In this document: one piece after another, positions 33,083-41,222 of the stretch | How the letters are laid out: each line of letters begins with the position of its first letter | Position numbering within the stretch: the first letter of the stretch is position 1 | NCBI RefSeq assembly: GCF_013410405.1 | Contig: NZ_JACCFK010000001.1 | Span: 5,022,001-5,086,000, forward strand | From: Amycolatopsis endophytica | GTDB lineage: Bacteria; Actinomycetota; Actinomycetes; Mycobacteriales; Pseudonocardiaceae | Reading direction: 5' to 3' | Length of the DNA stretch: 64,000 bases | Notes under the pieces: model-generated | What the model saw: the letters and a program-made list of their open reading frames with translations, nothing else | The model's database searches: none | What the model was told of the DNA's origin: nothing | Made by a program: the position numbers and the translations under genes

Positions 33083-34395
33083 GCCTCACCCGCCAGGTAG
33101 TCGCCCCACCGGCTCCACATGTTCCGGAAGTTGGTGTCGTTGACGTACGGGCGCACGACGTGCCCGGGCCCGGGGAACTCCGGGACCGGCTCGCTCTCCA
33201 TCCCCATGATGTAGGGGAAGTCGAGGTCGCGCACCAGACCCGAACCGGCCGAGGCGGTGACCTTGGTCCAGTTCTCGAAGTCGTCCTGCTCGAACGTGCC
33301 CGCTTGCCCGAACGCGAGCGTGTACGCACGGTATGCCTCGGCCTTGTAGTCCTCCGGGGCGTCCTTCGGCACGAGGCACCACGAGTACATTTCCATCCGC
33401 CCCGGACCGGCCGGGTGGTAGAGCCGCATCGTCACGAACCGCACTCCTGGATCCCCCGGCACGAGGCTGAAGGGCTGCATCAGGAACGACAGGTTCGGGA
33501 ACACCGTGCCCACGGCGGTCCGGATCTGCGAGAACACCGCCACCTGCTCCGGGCTCATGGCCTCCTTCATCCCCGCCACGACCTGGTCGGGGAACCCGGA
33601 GAAGGCCGGGTAGCCAGGGCCGTGACCCAGGCCGATGCCGTGGCCTTTGCCCGGGATGCTCGCGGCCCAGCCCTGGCTGTGCGTGGTGCCCGACGACGGA
33701 AAGTACCCGAGGTGGAACCCCCATTGGTGGGCCACCGGGGTGTGGTAGCCGTCGCCGGCGAAGTTCTCGGCGCAGATCTTCCAGTCCGTGTCGGCCACCC
33801 AGTGGTCGGGTGGCCCGTGCACCTCGACCCCGCCCAGCCCGTGCTTGAGGTAGAGGTCGAGGTAGAACTGGAACCCGCCGAGGTACTCCGCCAGTGACGG
33901 CCCCTCCGGGTCGAGACAGCCGAAAACGAGTCCCTCGTAGGTGTCCACGCGCACCGCGACCAGACCCCAGTCCTTCCGCTTGAGACGGCCTTCGTAACCC
34001 TCCTTCATGTAGGGCACGCCGACGAGCTCACCGGAGTTCTTGTACGTCCAGCCGTGGTACGAGCAGCGGAAGTGGCTCGCGTTGCCCATCTCCGACTTGC
34101 ACATGACGTTGCCGCGGTGACGGCACATGTTGAGGTTCGCATGGATCACGCCGTGCTCGTCCCGTGCGACGATCAGGTTGTTGTTCCCTATCTTGCGTGT
34201 CACGTAGTCACCGGGCGACGGGATTTCGCTTTCGTGGGCCAGGAAACACCACGCCTTCGCGAACAGCCGTTCCTGTTCCAGCGCGTGGACGTCCACGTCG
34301 TTGAACGCCCGTGCCGGAAACCGGCCCTCGGTGAGCCCCGCGCGGGTGCGGCTCACCCAATCGGCGAGCCCGGTCGCATCGTTGAAGGCGGTCAT
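33079..34395 (-). CDS. Rieske ring-hydroxylating oxygenase alpha subunit
   Basis: This is a 438-residue catalytic subunit. The Rieske 2Fe-2S ligands are C91, H93 (CRHRG) and C111, H114 (CSYHGW). The mononuclear iron site lies in NFAGDGYHTPVAH around residues 200-215, with the bridging Asp just before the two His. ATG 34395 lies 4 bp after the aldolase stop. It inserts both atoms of O2 into an aromatic ring as a cis-diol, with electrons from the ferredoxin (38932) and reductase (37772) of the same operon. The substrate is not deducible; other operon genes hint at a bicyclic or side-chain-bearing N-aromatic. Confidence 0.92.
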   Translation of the reverse strand: MTAFNDATGLADWVSRTRAGLTEGRFPARAFNDVDVHALEQERLFAKAWCFLAHESEIPSPGDYVTRKIGNNNLIVARDEHGVIHANLNMCRHRGNVMCKSEMGNASHFRCSYHGWTYKNSGELVGVPYMKEGYEGRLKRKDWGLVAVRVDTYEGLVFGCLDPEGPSLAEYLGGFQFYLDLYLKHGLGGVEVHGPPDHWVADTDWKICAENFAGDGYHTPVAHQWGFHLGYFPSSGTTHSQGWAASIPGKGHGIGLGHGPGYPAFSGFPDQVVAGMKEAMSPEQVAVFSQIRTAVGTVFPNLSFLMQPFSLVPGDPGVRFVTMRLYHPAGPGRMEMYSWCLVPKDAPEDYKAEAYRAYTLAFGQAGTFEQDDFENWTKVTASAGSGLVRDLDFPYIMGMESEPVPEFPGPGHVVRPYVNDTNFRNMWSRWGDYLAGEA

Positions 34396-34399
34396 GCGG

Positions 34400-35434
34400 T
34401 CACCGGCCGGTCGACTGCCGCACGCCGAAGCGTTTCTCGATCTCAGCGCCGATCTGCTTGTAGCGTGCCACGTGCTCCTCGGTCGTGGTGACGTGCTCGG
34501 CCGGCACGAGGTCCTCGGTGTAGGGCACGCGGCTCTTGCCGACGTCGAGGTAGCCCGCGCCGTTGACCCGGATCTTTTCCAGCGGCACGTTGTACTTGGC
34601 GAACTCGGTGAAGTCCTGGCCCACCAGGAACGGCTCGTGCGCCCATCGCAGGCGCTCGGTGAGCCAGCGCGCATCGTCGAAGCGGCCCTGCCGCAGAGCG
34701 TCGCGCAGCTCCAGCACCGGTCCGGGGCCCATCGCGGTCGTCGAGGACCAGGCCATCCCGACGAGCTCCTCGCCGTACATCTCCCACGCGGGGAACCAGT
34801 CGGTCTCGATCGGCATGAGCGGGAACCTCGTACCGGTGTGAGCCATGTCGTTGTGGTAGCGGAAGCCGACCGACGCGCCACCCGCGTACTTCACCGCGAC
34901 GACCTGAGGCAGCTCCACCAATGTCCGGTACACGCGCCGCGGAATGATGCCGCGGAACGCCGCTGTGTTGTCGTAGACAACGATGGCCAGCTCGGGCACG
35001 GCCTCGGCGACGTCGCGGTAGAAGCGCTCCATCACCGGCGCCACCATCTCCCCCCACATCGGACGGCCGAGCAGCGTGCCCGTAACGCCCAGATCGGCGA
35101 GGAACCGCATGCGCGAGACGGTGTCGCGGGTGTTGAGGGTGGTGGCGCCGATGAAGACCGGGAAGTCCGGGTTGACGGCGCGGACCGTTTCGGCCACGCA
35201 GCCGGCGTAGGCCTGCCACTCGTCGAGGGTGAGGGTGGCCATCTCACCGAGGGTGCCGTTGAGGGCGATCGCGTCGACGCCATCGCCGATGAACGCGCGG
35301 ATCATGCGCTCGGTCTCGGCGAGGTCGACCGTGTTCGCGGCGTCCACGCGCTCGGCGCCCGGCAGCGCCGGGGTCGGGGGATAGGCCATCACGCCACGCA
35401 TGTCGCGTCCGGTGACCTTCGGCTGCTTGCTCAT
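34400..35434 (-). CDS. DapA-superfamily hydratase-aldolase (NahE-like)
   Basis: This is a 344-residue class I aldolase. The Schiff-base lysine is K182 (VVAVKYAGG), with Y154 in VVYDN. The segments NTVDLAETERMIRAFI, NGTLGEMATLT and TGTLLGRPMW match trans-o-hydroxybenzylidenepyruvate hydratase-aldolases of naphthalene and phenanthrene degradation more closely than DapA itself. Such enzymes release pyruvate plus an aromatic aldehyde after ring cleavage. Its presence suggests the cleaved ring was fused to, or carried, a second ring or side chain (inference). Confidence 0.85.
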   Translation of the reverse strand: MSKQPKVTGRDMRGVMAYPPTPALPGAERVDAANTVDLAETERMIRAFIGDGVDAIALNGTLGEMATLTLDEWQAYAGCVAETVRAVNPDFPVFIGATTLNTRDTVSRMRFLADLGVTGTLLGRPMWGEMVAPVMERFYRDVAEAVPELAIVVYDNTAAFRGIIPRRVYRTLVELPQVVAVKYAGGASVGFRYHNDMAHTGTRFPLMPIETDWFPAWEMYGEELVGMAWSSTTAMGPGPVLELRDALRQGRFDDARWLTERLRWAHEPFLVGQDFTEFAKYNVPLEKIRVNGAGYLDVGKSRVPYTEDLVPAEHVTTTEEHVARYKQIGAEIEKRFGVRQSTGR

Positions 35435-35476
35435 GTCAGTGTCCTTCTCTTCGGGGTGGGCGTTGCGAGGGGACAG

Positions 35477-36328
35477 TCAGATTCGGGCGGCGGCGACCGA
35501 CGTCCCGGTCAACCAGGCGGACACCGGTTCGTAGGCGAGGACGTCGAAACCGGTCGCGGCCGCGCCGGCGGCGACGAGCCAGGTGCGGATCTCGTGCGCC
35601 CCGTTGCCGGCGGCGTCGATCTCCTCGCGGGTGAATGCGGTGAGCCTGGCCGGGTCACCGGATTCCAGGCGGGCGAGGAAATCGCGGTCGAACTTCTCGT
35701 TGATGTCGCCCGACTCCGGCAGCCCGACCCAATGCGACAGGCCGCCGGTGGCGAGCACGACCACCCGCTGCGCCGCCGTCTGCCGGGCGACGGCGCCACG
35801 CAGCATGCGACCGAAGTCGTAGCAGCGCTTGGCGGTCGGCCAGGGCGGGTTGACGCCGTTGACGATCACCGGCACCAGCGGGTAGCGCGAGTCCGGGTCG
35901 AGGTGCTTGAGCGGCACGCAGAAGTTCTCGTCGAACTCCAGTCCACCTTGGACCAGCGCGGGGTCGAACTCGGCGTCGAGCGCACTGCTGTAGAGGTGCT
36001 CGCCGAGCGCTGCGTCGCCAGGGTAGCGATGCTGGGGCACATTGAGGAACTTCGCCATCTCCGGAGTCGCCGGGCCGAGGTAGTCCTCACCGGTCGCGAT
36101 GGCGAAAGCAGGCAGGTTGCCGAGGCTGAAGTTGGTGAAGTGCTCCACCGACACCGCGATCACGGCGTCGGGCTCCAGCTCGGCGATCCGCCGGCGCACT
36201 TCGGCATAGGCTCCTTCGACAGCCTTGCGGGCGTCCTCCGCCGCTCGTTCCGGCCAGCCGGTGATGCCCGGCGAATGCGAAGCGGCGAACGCCCCGACGA
36301 TCTTGCCTCCGGTGCGCGGTGTGCTCAT
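35477..36328 (-). CDS. LigB-type (class III) extradiol ring-cleavage dioxygenase, catalytic subunit
   Basis: This is a 283-residue class III dioxygenase subunit. The iron ligands can be placed as H18 (AASHSPG), H63 (SVEHFTNF) and a Glu near residue 246 (HEIRTWL), parallel to H12, H61 and E242 of LigB. A further conserved His is in TGGLSHWVG. It cleaves the catechol formed by the SDR. Its start overlaps the stop of the LigA-like gene by 4 bases, as expected for a two-subunit enzyme. Confidence 0.88.
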   Translation of the reverse strand: MSTPRTGGKIVGAFAASHSPGITGWPERAAEDARKAVEGAYAEVRRRIAELEPDAVIAVSVEHFTNFSLGNLPAFAIATGEDYLGPATPEMAKFLNVPQHRYPGDAALGEHLYSSALDAEFDPALVQGGLEFDENFCVPLKHLDPDSRYPLVPVIVNGVNPPWPTAKRCYDFGRMLRGAVARQTAAQRVVVLATGGLSHWVGLPESGDINEKFDRDFLARLESGDPARLTAFTREEIDAAGNGAHEIRTWLVAAGAAATGFDVLAYEPVSAWLTGTSVAAARI

Positions 36329-36594
36329 CGGGCCTTCACCCCTCGGATACGCGCGTAATAGTCGGCACGGTCGACCTCCAGCTGGATCGCGCAGAAGTAC
36401 AGAAGGTAGGGGTTGACGTCGTGCTCGTAGAGGGACTTGAAGTCGAGATCCTTCATCCAGGTGCGGAAATCGCCTTCGACGCCGTACTCGTCGAGCACCG
36501 CGTCCGGGTCGGACCGGTATCGCTCGGTCACGTCGCGCACCCGGCGGACGTCCCAGAGCAGCTTGTGGACTTCGTACAGGGACATGGCCGTCAC
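36325..36594 (-). CDS. LigA-like small subunit of the extradiol dioxygenase
   Basis: This 89-residue helical protein has YEVHKLLWDVRRVRDVTERY and a DPDAVLDEYGVEG segment followed by LYEHDVNPYLLYFC. This is the protocatechuate 4,5-dioxygenase alpha-subunit (LigA) fold in its short form. It caps the LigB active site. It overlaps both neighbours by 4 bases, so hydrolase, LigA and LigB are translated as a coupled block. Confidence 0.82.
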   Translation of the reverse strand: MTAMSLYEVHKLLWDVRRVRDVTERYRSDPDAVLDEYGVEGDFRTWMKDLDFKSLYEHDVNPYLLYFCAIQLEVDRADYYARIRGVKAR

Positions 36595-37739
36595 CCGAGC
36601 CTGTGGACGAACCAGTCGGCGAGCCGAGCCGTTGCGACGGAGAAGTAGTCGTAGCTGCAGTGCAGCGATCCGGCCCCGTCGTAGATGTCGGCCGTGACGT
36701 CGTTGCTGGCCAGCGCGTCGATGAAGCGCCGGGCGCCCTTGATGTCCATGATGAGGTCGTCGGTCCCGTGCATCACGTACACGGGGATGGTCAGCTTCTG
36801 CGCGACGCCGTCAAGCGTGAACTCGGCGAGTTTGTGCCGGGCCTGCGCGTCGTCGGCAGAACCGGTGAGCCACTGCAGCTGCTTCTGCAGCGGCGGGTAG
36901 AACTCGTAGAAGTCGGTGAGGATGCTCCATGTGCCGCACCACGCCGCGACCGCTTTCACCCGCGGTTCGAATGCCGCCGCGCGCGGGGCGTAGTAGCCCC
37001 CGAAGCTGACGCCGGCAAGGCCGATGCGATCGGTGTCCACATCGGGCCGCTGCGTGATGAAGTCGAGCACGGCCGCCACCGGAACTTCGTAGTCCGGGCG
37101 GCTGTAGAGCTTCTTGAACCGCAGCGAGCTACCGCGCCCGGGGGTGTCGACGAGTACGACGTTGAGGCCGCGCGAGGGGAACTCCGTGCCACCCATGAAG
37201 TACAGCTCTTCGGCCCATGAATCGGCGCCACCGAGGAACAGCACGGTCGGGCGCGGGGTGCCGCTCGCGTCGGGCTTGACGAAGTAGCCGTCCATCGTGA
37301 CGCCCTCGAACGGCACTTCGATCCGCTCGATCAGTCCGCCAGACAGTTCCGCGGCCTTCTGGAAGTTCCGCGTGCCGTTGCGGTAGGCCTGCTCACGGCG
37401 GGGGTCGGCGGTGTCGAGAAAGAACTCCGAGTGGCGCCAGTAGCTGCCGGACCGCTGGAAGGCCCGTCGCGCGGTGGTGAGATTACCCTCGGCCAGAGCG
37501 GTTTCGGCCGCGGCGGTGATCTCCTCGGCCGTGCGGCTCCACTCGCGCTGCCAGACTTCGCCGTCGGTGCTCGTGTTGCCGATGCGCGCGGCCGTGCGAG
37601 CACACTCGAACAGGTCCGCACCCCCGACCGCGACCTGCGCGAGCAACCGCATGGTCTGCAGCGACCAGTCCTCGTCCTGCGGGAAGAGTTCGATGATGGA
37701 CAACGCGTCACGGTTGGCGGTGACGGAAGAGTTCGTCAT
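36591..37739 (-). CDS. Alpha/beta hydrolase of the FrsA / 2,6-dihydroxypseudooxynicotine hydrolase type
   Basis: This 382-residue enzyme has an N-terminal helical domain (about residues 1-130, including NLTTARRAFQRSGSYWRHSE) that precedes an alpha/beta hydrolase core. The nucleophile is in GVSFGGYYAPRAA near residue 260, the Asp in MHGTDDLIMD near 325 and the His in GSLHCSYDYF near 355. The same architecture occurs in the nicotine-pathway C-C hydrolase DHPONH and in other carbon-carbon hydrolases. It probably acts on the ring-cleavage product. ATG 37739 is well supported by frame and context. Confidence 0.85.
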   Translation of the reverse strand: MTNSSVTANRDALSIIELFPQDEDWSLQTMRLLAQVAVGGADLFECARTAARIGNTSTDGEVWQREWSRTAEEITAAAETALAEGNLTTARRAFQRSGSYWRHSEFFLDTADPRREQAYRNGTRNFQKAAELSGGLIERIEVPFEGVTMDGYFVKPDASGTPRPTVLFLGGADSWAEELYFMGGTEFPSRGLNVVLVDTPGRGSSLRFKKLYSRPDYEVPVAAVLDFITQRPDVDTDRIGLAGVSFGGYYAPRAAAFEPRVKAVAAWCGTWSILTDFYEFYPPLQKQLQWLTGSADDAQARHKLAEFTLDGVAQKLTIPVYVMHGTDDLIMDIKGARRFIDALASNDVTADIYDGAGSLHCSYDYFSVATARLADWFVHRLG

Positions 37740-37771
37740 CTCGGTCCTTTCTTGTTGGCCGGGTGGGGGAT

Positions 37772-38935
37772 TCACGAGCGCACGAGGCCGGCGTCGAACG
37801 AGGTCCGTTCGGCGATGGCCTGGCGCAGAGAGGCAAGCTTTCGCGGCGCGTTCACGCACACGGCGCCGCGCAGTAGTCCCTCGCGGCCGTAAACGACCAC
37901 GAGCTTGGTCGCGGTGTCGACGAGCACCTCCGTCTCGTCGCCGGGCAGCGGCCGGCCGACACAGCGGAGCTTCGCCTCGAACTGGTCGCTCCAGAAATAG
38001 GGCACGGACTCGAACGGCCGCGCGTCGCCGAGGAGTGTGCCGGCGGCGTGGATGCCCTGCTCCACGGCGTTCGTCCAGTGCTCGACGCGCATGGTCTCGC
38101 CGAACAGCGCGTTGTGCCACCGCGCCACATCGCCGGCCGCGACCACGCCGGGCACGCCGGCGGCCAGTGTCGGCTCGCACACCACGCCGTCGGCCACGGG
38201 CACCTCGGAGCCGCCGAGCCAGGCGGTCGCGGGCCGCGCGCCGGTCGCGACGAGCACGACATCGACGGTCAGCACTTCCCCTGTCGAAAGCTCGGCGCGA
38301 GTCCGTGATCCGGCCGGCGACAGACCGGTGATGCCGGTGGAACACAGGACACGCACGCCGCGTTCCTCGTGGCGGGCTTGCAACCATGCGCCCACCCCGT
38401 GACCGAGGACGCGGCTCATGGGCGTTTGCGCGACATCGACCACCGTCACGTCGAGACCGAGGCCACGCGCGGTGGCGGCGGTTTCCAGGCCGACGAACCC
38501 GGCGCCGACGACCAGCAGCGAGCGCGCGCCGGAGAGCAGCCGGATCAGCCGTTGCGCGTCGTCCAGATCCCGCAGTTCGACGGAACCGGGCAGTACCGCG
38601 CGGGCCACGGCCGATCCGGTGGCGATCACGAGCCCGTCGTACTGCTCAGTGGTGCCGTCCTCGAACGCGACGAGGCGGGCGCGGGTGTCGAGCCCGGTGG
38701 CGGCGCACCCGAGCTTCAGCGTGATGTCGCGTTCGGCGTACCACCGCGGGTCGCGCAGGAACACGTCCTCGGCCAGGCCGTCGGCGAGCGCTGCTTTCGA
38801 CAGCGGCGGACGCGTGTAAGGCAGGTGCCGTTCGGCACCGGCGAGCACGAGCTCACCCTCGAAACCCCGGGCGCGCAGTTCGTCGGCCGCGTTGACCCCG
38901 GCCAGCGAGCCACCCACCACGACGACCCGGTTCAC
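37772..38935 (-). CDS. Ferredoxin--NAD(P)+ reductase of the Rieske system
   Basis: This is a 387-residue FAD/NAD-binding reductase of the BphA4/putidaredoxin reductase type. The N-terminal VVVVGGSLAGVNAADELR loop is followed by PYTRPPLSKAALADG, LVIATGSAV near residue 100, VVGAGFVGLETAA near 140 for NAD(H), and GVVAAGDVARW near 265. GTG 38935 overlaps the ferredoxin stop by 4 bases. It passes electrons from NAD(P)H to the adjacent ferredoxin. Confidence 0.9.
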   Translation of the reverse strand: MNRVVVVGGSLAGVNAADELRARGFEGELVLAGAERHLPYTRPPLSKAALADGLAEDVFLRDPRWYAERDITLKLGCAATGLDTRARLVAFEDGTTEQYDGLVIATGSAVARAVLPGSVELRDLDDAQRLIRLLSGARSLLVVGAGFVGLETAATARGLGLDVTVVDVAQTPMSRVLGHGVGAWLQARHEERGVRVLCSTGITGLSPAGSRTRAELSTGEVLTVDVVLVATGARPATAWLGGSEVPVADGVVCEPTLAAGVPGVVAAGDVARWHNALFGETMRVEHWTNAVEQGIHAAGTLLGDARPFESVPYFWSDQFEAKLRCVGRPLPGDETEVLVDTATKLVVVYGREGLLRGAVCVNAPRKLASLRQAIAERTSFDAGLVRS

Positions 38936-39141
38936 CCTGCACGCTCCTCGAGCGTGATCGCCTTCGCCGGACAACACCGGGCAGCGGCTTCCGCCTTGCC
39001 GCGCAGGACATCCGGCGGGTCGGCCTGGAGCAACACGGCGGAGTTCGCGTCCTCGTCGAAGTCCCAGACCTCCGGGGCTTCGATCAGGCAGTTGGCGTAG
39101 CCCTGACACTTGCCGGGCTCGAAGACGACGTGAAGGGACAT
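38932..39141 (-). CDS. [3Fe-4S] ferredoxin
   Basis: This 69-residue ferredoxin has CQGYANC (C12, C18) and a C-terminal ARCCPAKAI (C55/C56 before Pro), matching the three-cysteine pattern of actinobacterial [3Fe-4S] ferredoxins that serve P450s and some Rieske oxygenases. It is the electron carrier between the coupled reductase and the oxygenase. This is not a Rieske- or plant-type ferredoxin, so the system is a class with a 3Fe-4S carrier, as in phenanthrene (Phd) and related actinobacterial dioxygenases. Confidence 0.9.
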   Translation of the reverse strand: MSLHVVFEPGKCQGYANCLIEAPEVWDFDEDANSAVLLQADPPDVLRGKAEAAARCCPAKAITLEERAG

Positions 39142-39172
39142 CGTTGCTCCCCTGTGGTTAGGAACGGGTAGG

Positions 39173-40372
39173 TCAGTGACCGGCGGCGGCCAGGTGCGGC
39201 ATCGCCGGCCGCACCTCCGCCAGGCGTGCCGCGCGGGGCGTGTTGCGGCTGGTCAGCGCTCGGACTTCGCCGCTGGTGACGACGGCGGCCACGCCGGGGA
39301 TGTCGCCGATGGCCAGCGCCCCGAGCGCGTCCGATGCGGTGGAGCCCCACGGCGCGTCGATCACCACGAGGTCGGCAGCCGCGCCGGGCCGGATGAAACC
39401 GGCGGGCAGCTCCCAGGTGCGGGCGTTGTTCCCCGTGGCAGCGGCCCACACCACCGCCGGATCGACCGAGGTGAGCGACGACAGTTCGGCGACGGTCTTG
39501 AGCACACCCAGGGGCATCACACCGGTGCCGGTCGGGGTGTCGGAGCCGATCACAACGCGGTCGAGGCGGCCCTCGTCGTGACATTTCTCGAGGATCCGCA
39601 CGGCGGAGCGCAGGTTGCCCGCCTGTACCAGCTGCAGCGCCATGCCGGTCCGCTCGATGATCGTGTCCACGCCGTCCGCCGACAGCGAGGTGGGGCCGCC
39701 ATTGATGTGGCCGCAGACATCGGGAGCGAGGTGCAACAGATGATCCGGGGTGATCGGTTTGCTGCCCGGGATGCTGGCGCCGCCGGAGTGGCACATGACC
39801 GTGATGCCGTGGCGTTGCGCCGAGCGGACCTGTTCGTAGCCGTCCGCGGGGTCCTCGTAGAGGCCGAAGCCGAACTTGGCGAGACGCACGCCGGCCTTCT
39901 GCAGGTCGGCGAAGTCCTCGTCGGTGAGCACCGGTTCGAGTACGACGGCACCCGCGTGCACGGTCATCCCGCCGGGGCGGAAGTTGGCGAAGCAGGACTT
40001 CGCGGCGATCGCCAGTGCCTTGACCCCGATCGCGTCGTGCGGGCGGCCCTGGGCGTGGATCTCTCCGGGCGACACGACGCTGGTAATGCCACCGTGCACG
40101 TAACTGGCGAGGAAGTCCACGGTCTTCTGCCGTGGCGTGTAGTCGCCGAGCACCACGTGGCAATGGGAGTCGATGAGACCGGGAGCGACGGTGGCGCCGT
40201 TCGCGTCGAGCACCGCCTCGCTCGCCCCGACCTCCGCGGCCAGGTCCGCGCGGCGGCCCACGCCGGTGATCAGCCCGTCGACACTCACGATCGTGTCGGC
40301 GTCGGCGATGATCGGCTGCCGGTGGTCGCCGGAGAGGATGGTTCCGGCGCCGGTCACTGCGAGCCGGCTCAT
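39173..40372 (-). CDS. Enamidase-like amidohydrolase
   Basis: This is a 399-residue metal-dependent amidohydrolase. The metal motif is H70-x-H72 (LIDSHCHVVLGDY), with further ligand-region segments VMCHSGGASIPGSKP, CGHINGGPTS and VIGSDTPTGTG. From memory the sequence follows the enamidase of anaerobic nicotinate fermentation (1,4,5,6-tetrahydro-6-oxonicotinate hydrolysis) unusually closely, including GDYTPRQKTVDF, the HINGGPTS stretch and the SRNTPRAA end. It would open a cyclic enamide or lactam and release ammonia. Its start overlaps the AA_synth stop by 4 bases. The call to this subfamily is from recollection, not a search. Confidence 0.82.
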   Translation of the reverse strand: MSRLAVTGAGTILSGDHRQPIIADADTIVSVDGLITGVGRRADLAAEVGASEAVLDANGATVAPGLIDSHCHVVLGDYTPRQKTVDFLASYVHGGITSVVSPGEIHAQGRPHDAIGVKALAIAAKSCFANFRPGGMTVHAGAVVLEPVLTDEDFADLQKAGVRLAKFGFGLYEDPADGYEQVRSAQRHGITVMCHSGGASIPGSKPITPDHLLHLAPDVCGHINGGPTSLSADGVDTIIERTGMALQLVQAGNLRSAVRILEKCHDEGRLDRVVIGSDTPTGTGVMPLGVLKTVAELSSLTSVDPAVVWAAATGNNARTWELPAGFIRPGAAADLVVIDAPWGSTASDALGALAIGDIPGVAAVVTSGEVRALTSRNTPRAARLAEVRPAMPHLAAAGH

Positions 40373-40938
40373 TTCGCCGCCTCTTCGGTCGTCATTCCGC
40401 CGACACGCGCGTTGATGCGGCCCCGGTTCGCGACGGCGGCGATGATCACCAGGTCGTCGGGGCGTGGGCTGTCGGGCACCGTGACGGTGAACGCGTCGTA
40501 GTGGCTGCGGACCCAGATCTCGTCCTTGTACGCCAGTGGAACGTCGATCATCGCGTCGGGACCCGCCACTTTGGTCACCGAGGTGATCCACGCCTTGCCA
40601 CCGCCGATGGCGTCGCGAAACGCGTTGCCGAACACCGAGGTGAGGGCGGCGTTCACATGCTCCTGCTCGCCGCTGGTGCCGACGAGCCCGCCTTTTCCGT
40701 AGCTTTCCGGTGGTTCACCCAGCAGCGCCAGCGCGCGCTCGCCGAGCGACGTGCCGATCTCCCGCGACGCCTCGACGATCTCAGTGAGGTCCTCGACGTA
40801 GCCGCTGCCGGCGAACGGGTTCGCGACCACCGCGCACACCGCGACCTTGCGCAGCGGGCCGCGCTCGTCCGTGCGGCCGGCCACCTCCCGCGTCTCCTCG
40901 ACCTGTGCATGTGTCTTGCGCACAATCAGACGGCTCAC
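40369..40938 (-). CDS. Amino acid synthesis (AA_synth, PF06684) family protein
   Basis: This 189-residue protein belongs to a family of unknown biochemical function named from an old annotation. Visible signatures are VAVCAVVANPFAGSGYVED near residue 32, the EPPESYGKGGLVGTSGEQEH stretch near 75 and GPDAMIDVPLAYKDE near 122. GTG 40938 has GGAGGAAG upstream and is the first gene of the twelve-gene operon. Coupling to the enamidase-like gene suggests a linked step on an N-containing intermediate (inference). Confidence 0.82.
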   Translation of the reverse strand: MSRLIVRKTHAQVEETREVAGRTDERGPLRKVAVCAVVANPFAGSGYVEDLTEIVEASREIGTSLGERALALLGEPPESYGKGGLVGTSGEQEHVNAALTSVFGNAFRDAIGGGKAWITSVTKVAGPDAMIDVPLAYKDEIWVRSHYDAFTVTVPDSPRPDDLVIIAAVANRGRINARVGGMTTEEAAK

Positions 40939-40963
40939 GGGTCTTCCTCCGTAACGGTATCTC

Positions 40964-40979
40964 CACCACCGTCGTGGTG
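40964..40979. promoter_or_regulatory. Palindrome upstream of the Rieske operon
   Basis: CACCAC-CGTC-GTGGTG is a perfect 6-bp inverted repeat 26 bp before the first gene of the minus-strand operon. ACCAC/GTGGT half-sites resemble those of FCD-type GntR proteins (FadR: TGGTNNNACCA), and such a gene lies just upstream (41194-41913). It is a candidate operator. Confidence 0.5.
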
Positions 40980-41057
40980 ATGGGAATGACGCTAGGGAGA
41001 ATTTTCGCCCGGCACCGTCCCCGTTCGGGTGTAATCAGACGCCGCCGGATGGCACTT

Positions 41058-41222
41058 TCAGTCTACTGTGGACGTTGCGCGGGTGCCGGGCGCGGCCATC
41101 TCGATGGCCTCCTCGAGGTCCGTCTCGGCCATCAGATCGGGGTAGGGCAGCACCTGGCCGCGGGCCGGGTCGTTGACGTACTCGAGTGCTTCGTCAACAG
41201 GTACCGGGTCCTGTTCGGACAC
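41058..41222 (-). CDS. Small acidic protein of unknown function
   Basis: This 54-residue acidic protein opens with SEQDPVPVDEALEYVNDP and contains LPYPDLMAETDLEEAIEMA. The GTG 41222 start has GGAGAGGA about 8 bases upstream and lies inside the end of the GntR gene (29-base overlap). The composition (acidic, with Tyr/Asp segments and no Arg/Gly/Ala bias) is unlike chance reading frames here. I do not recognise it. It may be co-transcribed with the GntR regulator. Confidence 0.5.
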   Translation of the reverse strand: MSEQDPVPVDEALEYVNDPARGQVLPYPDLMAETDLEEAIEMAAPGTRATSTVD

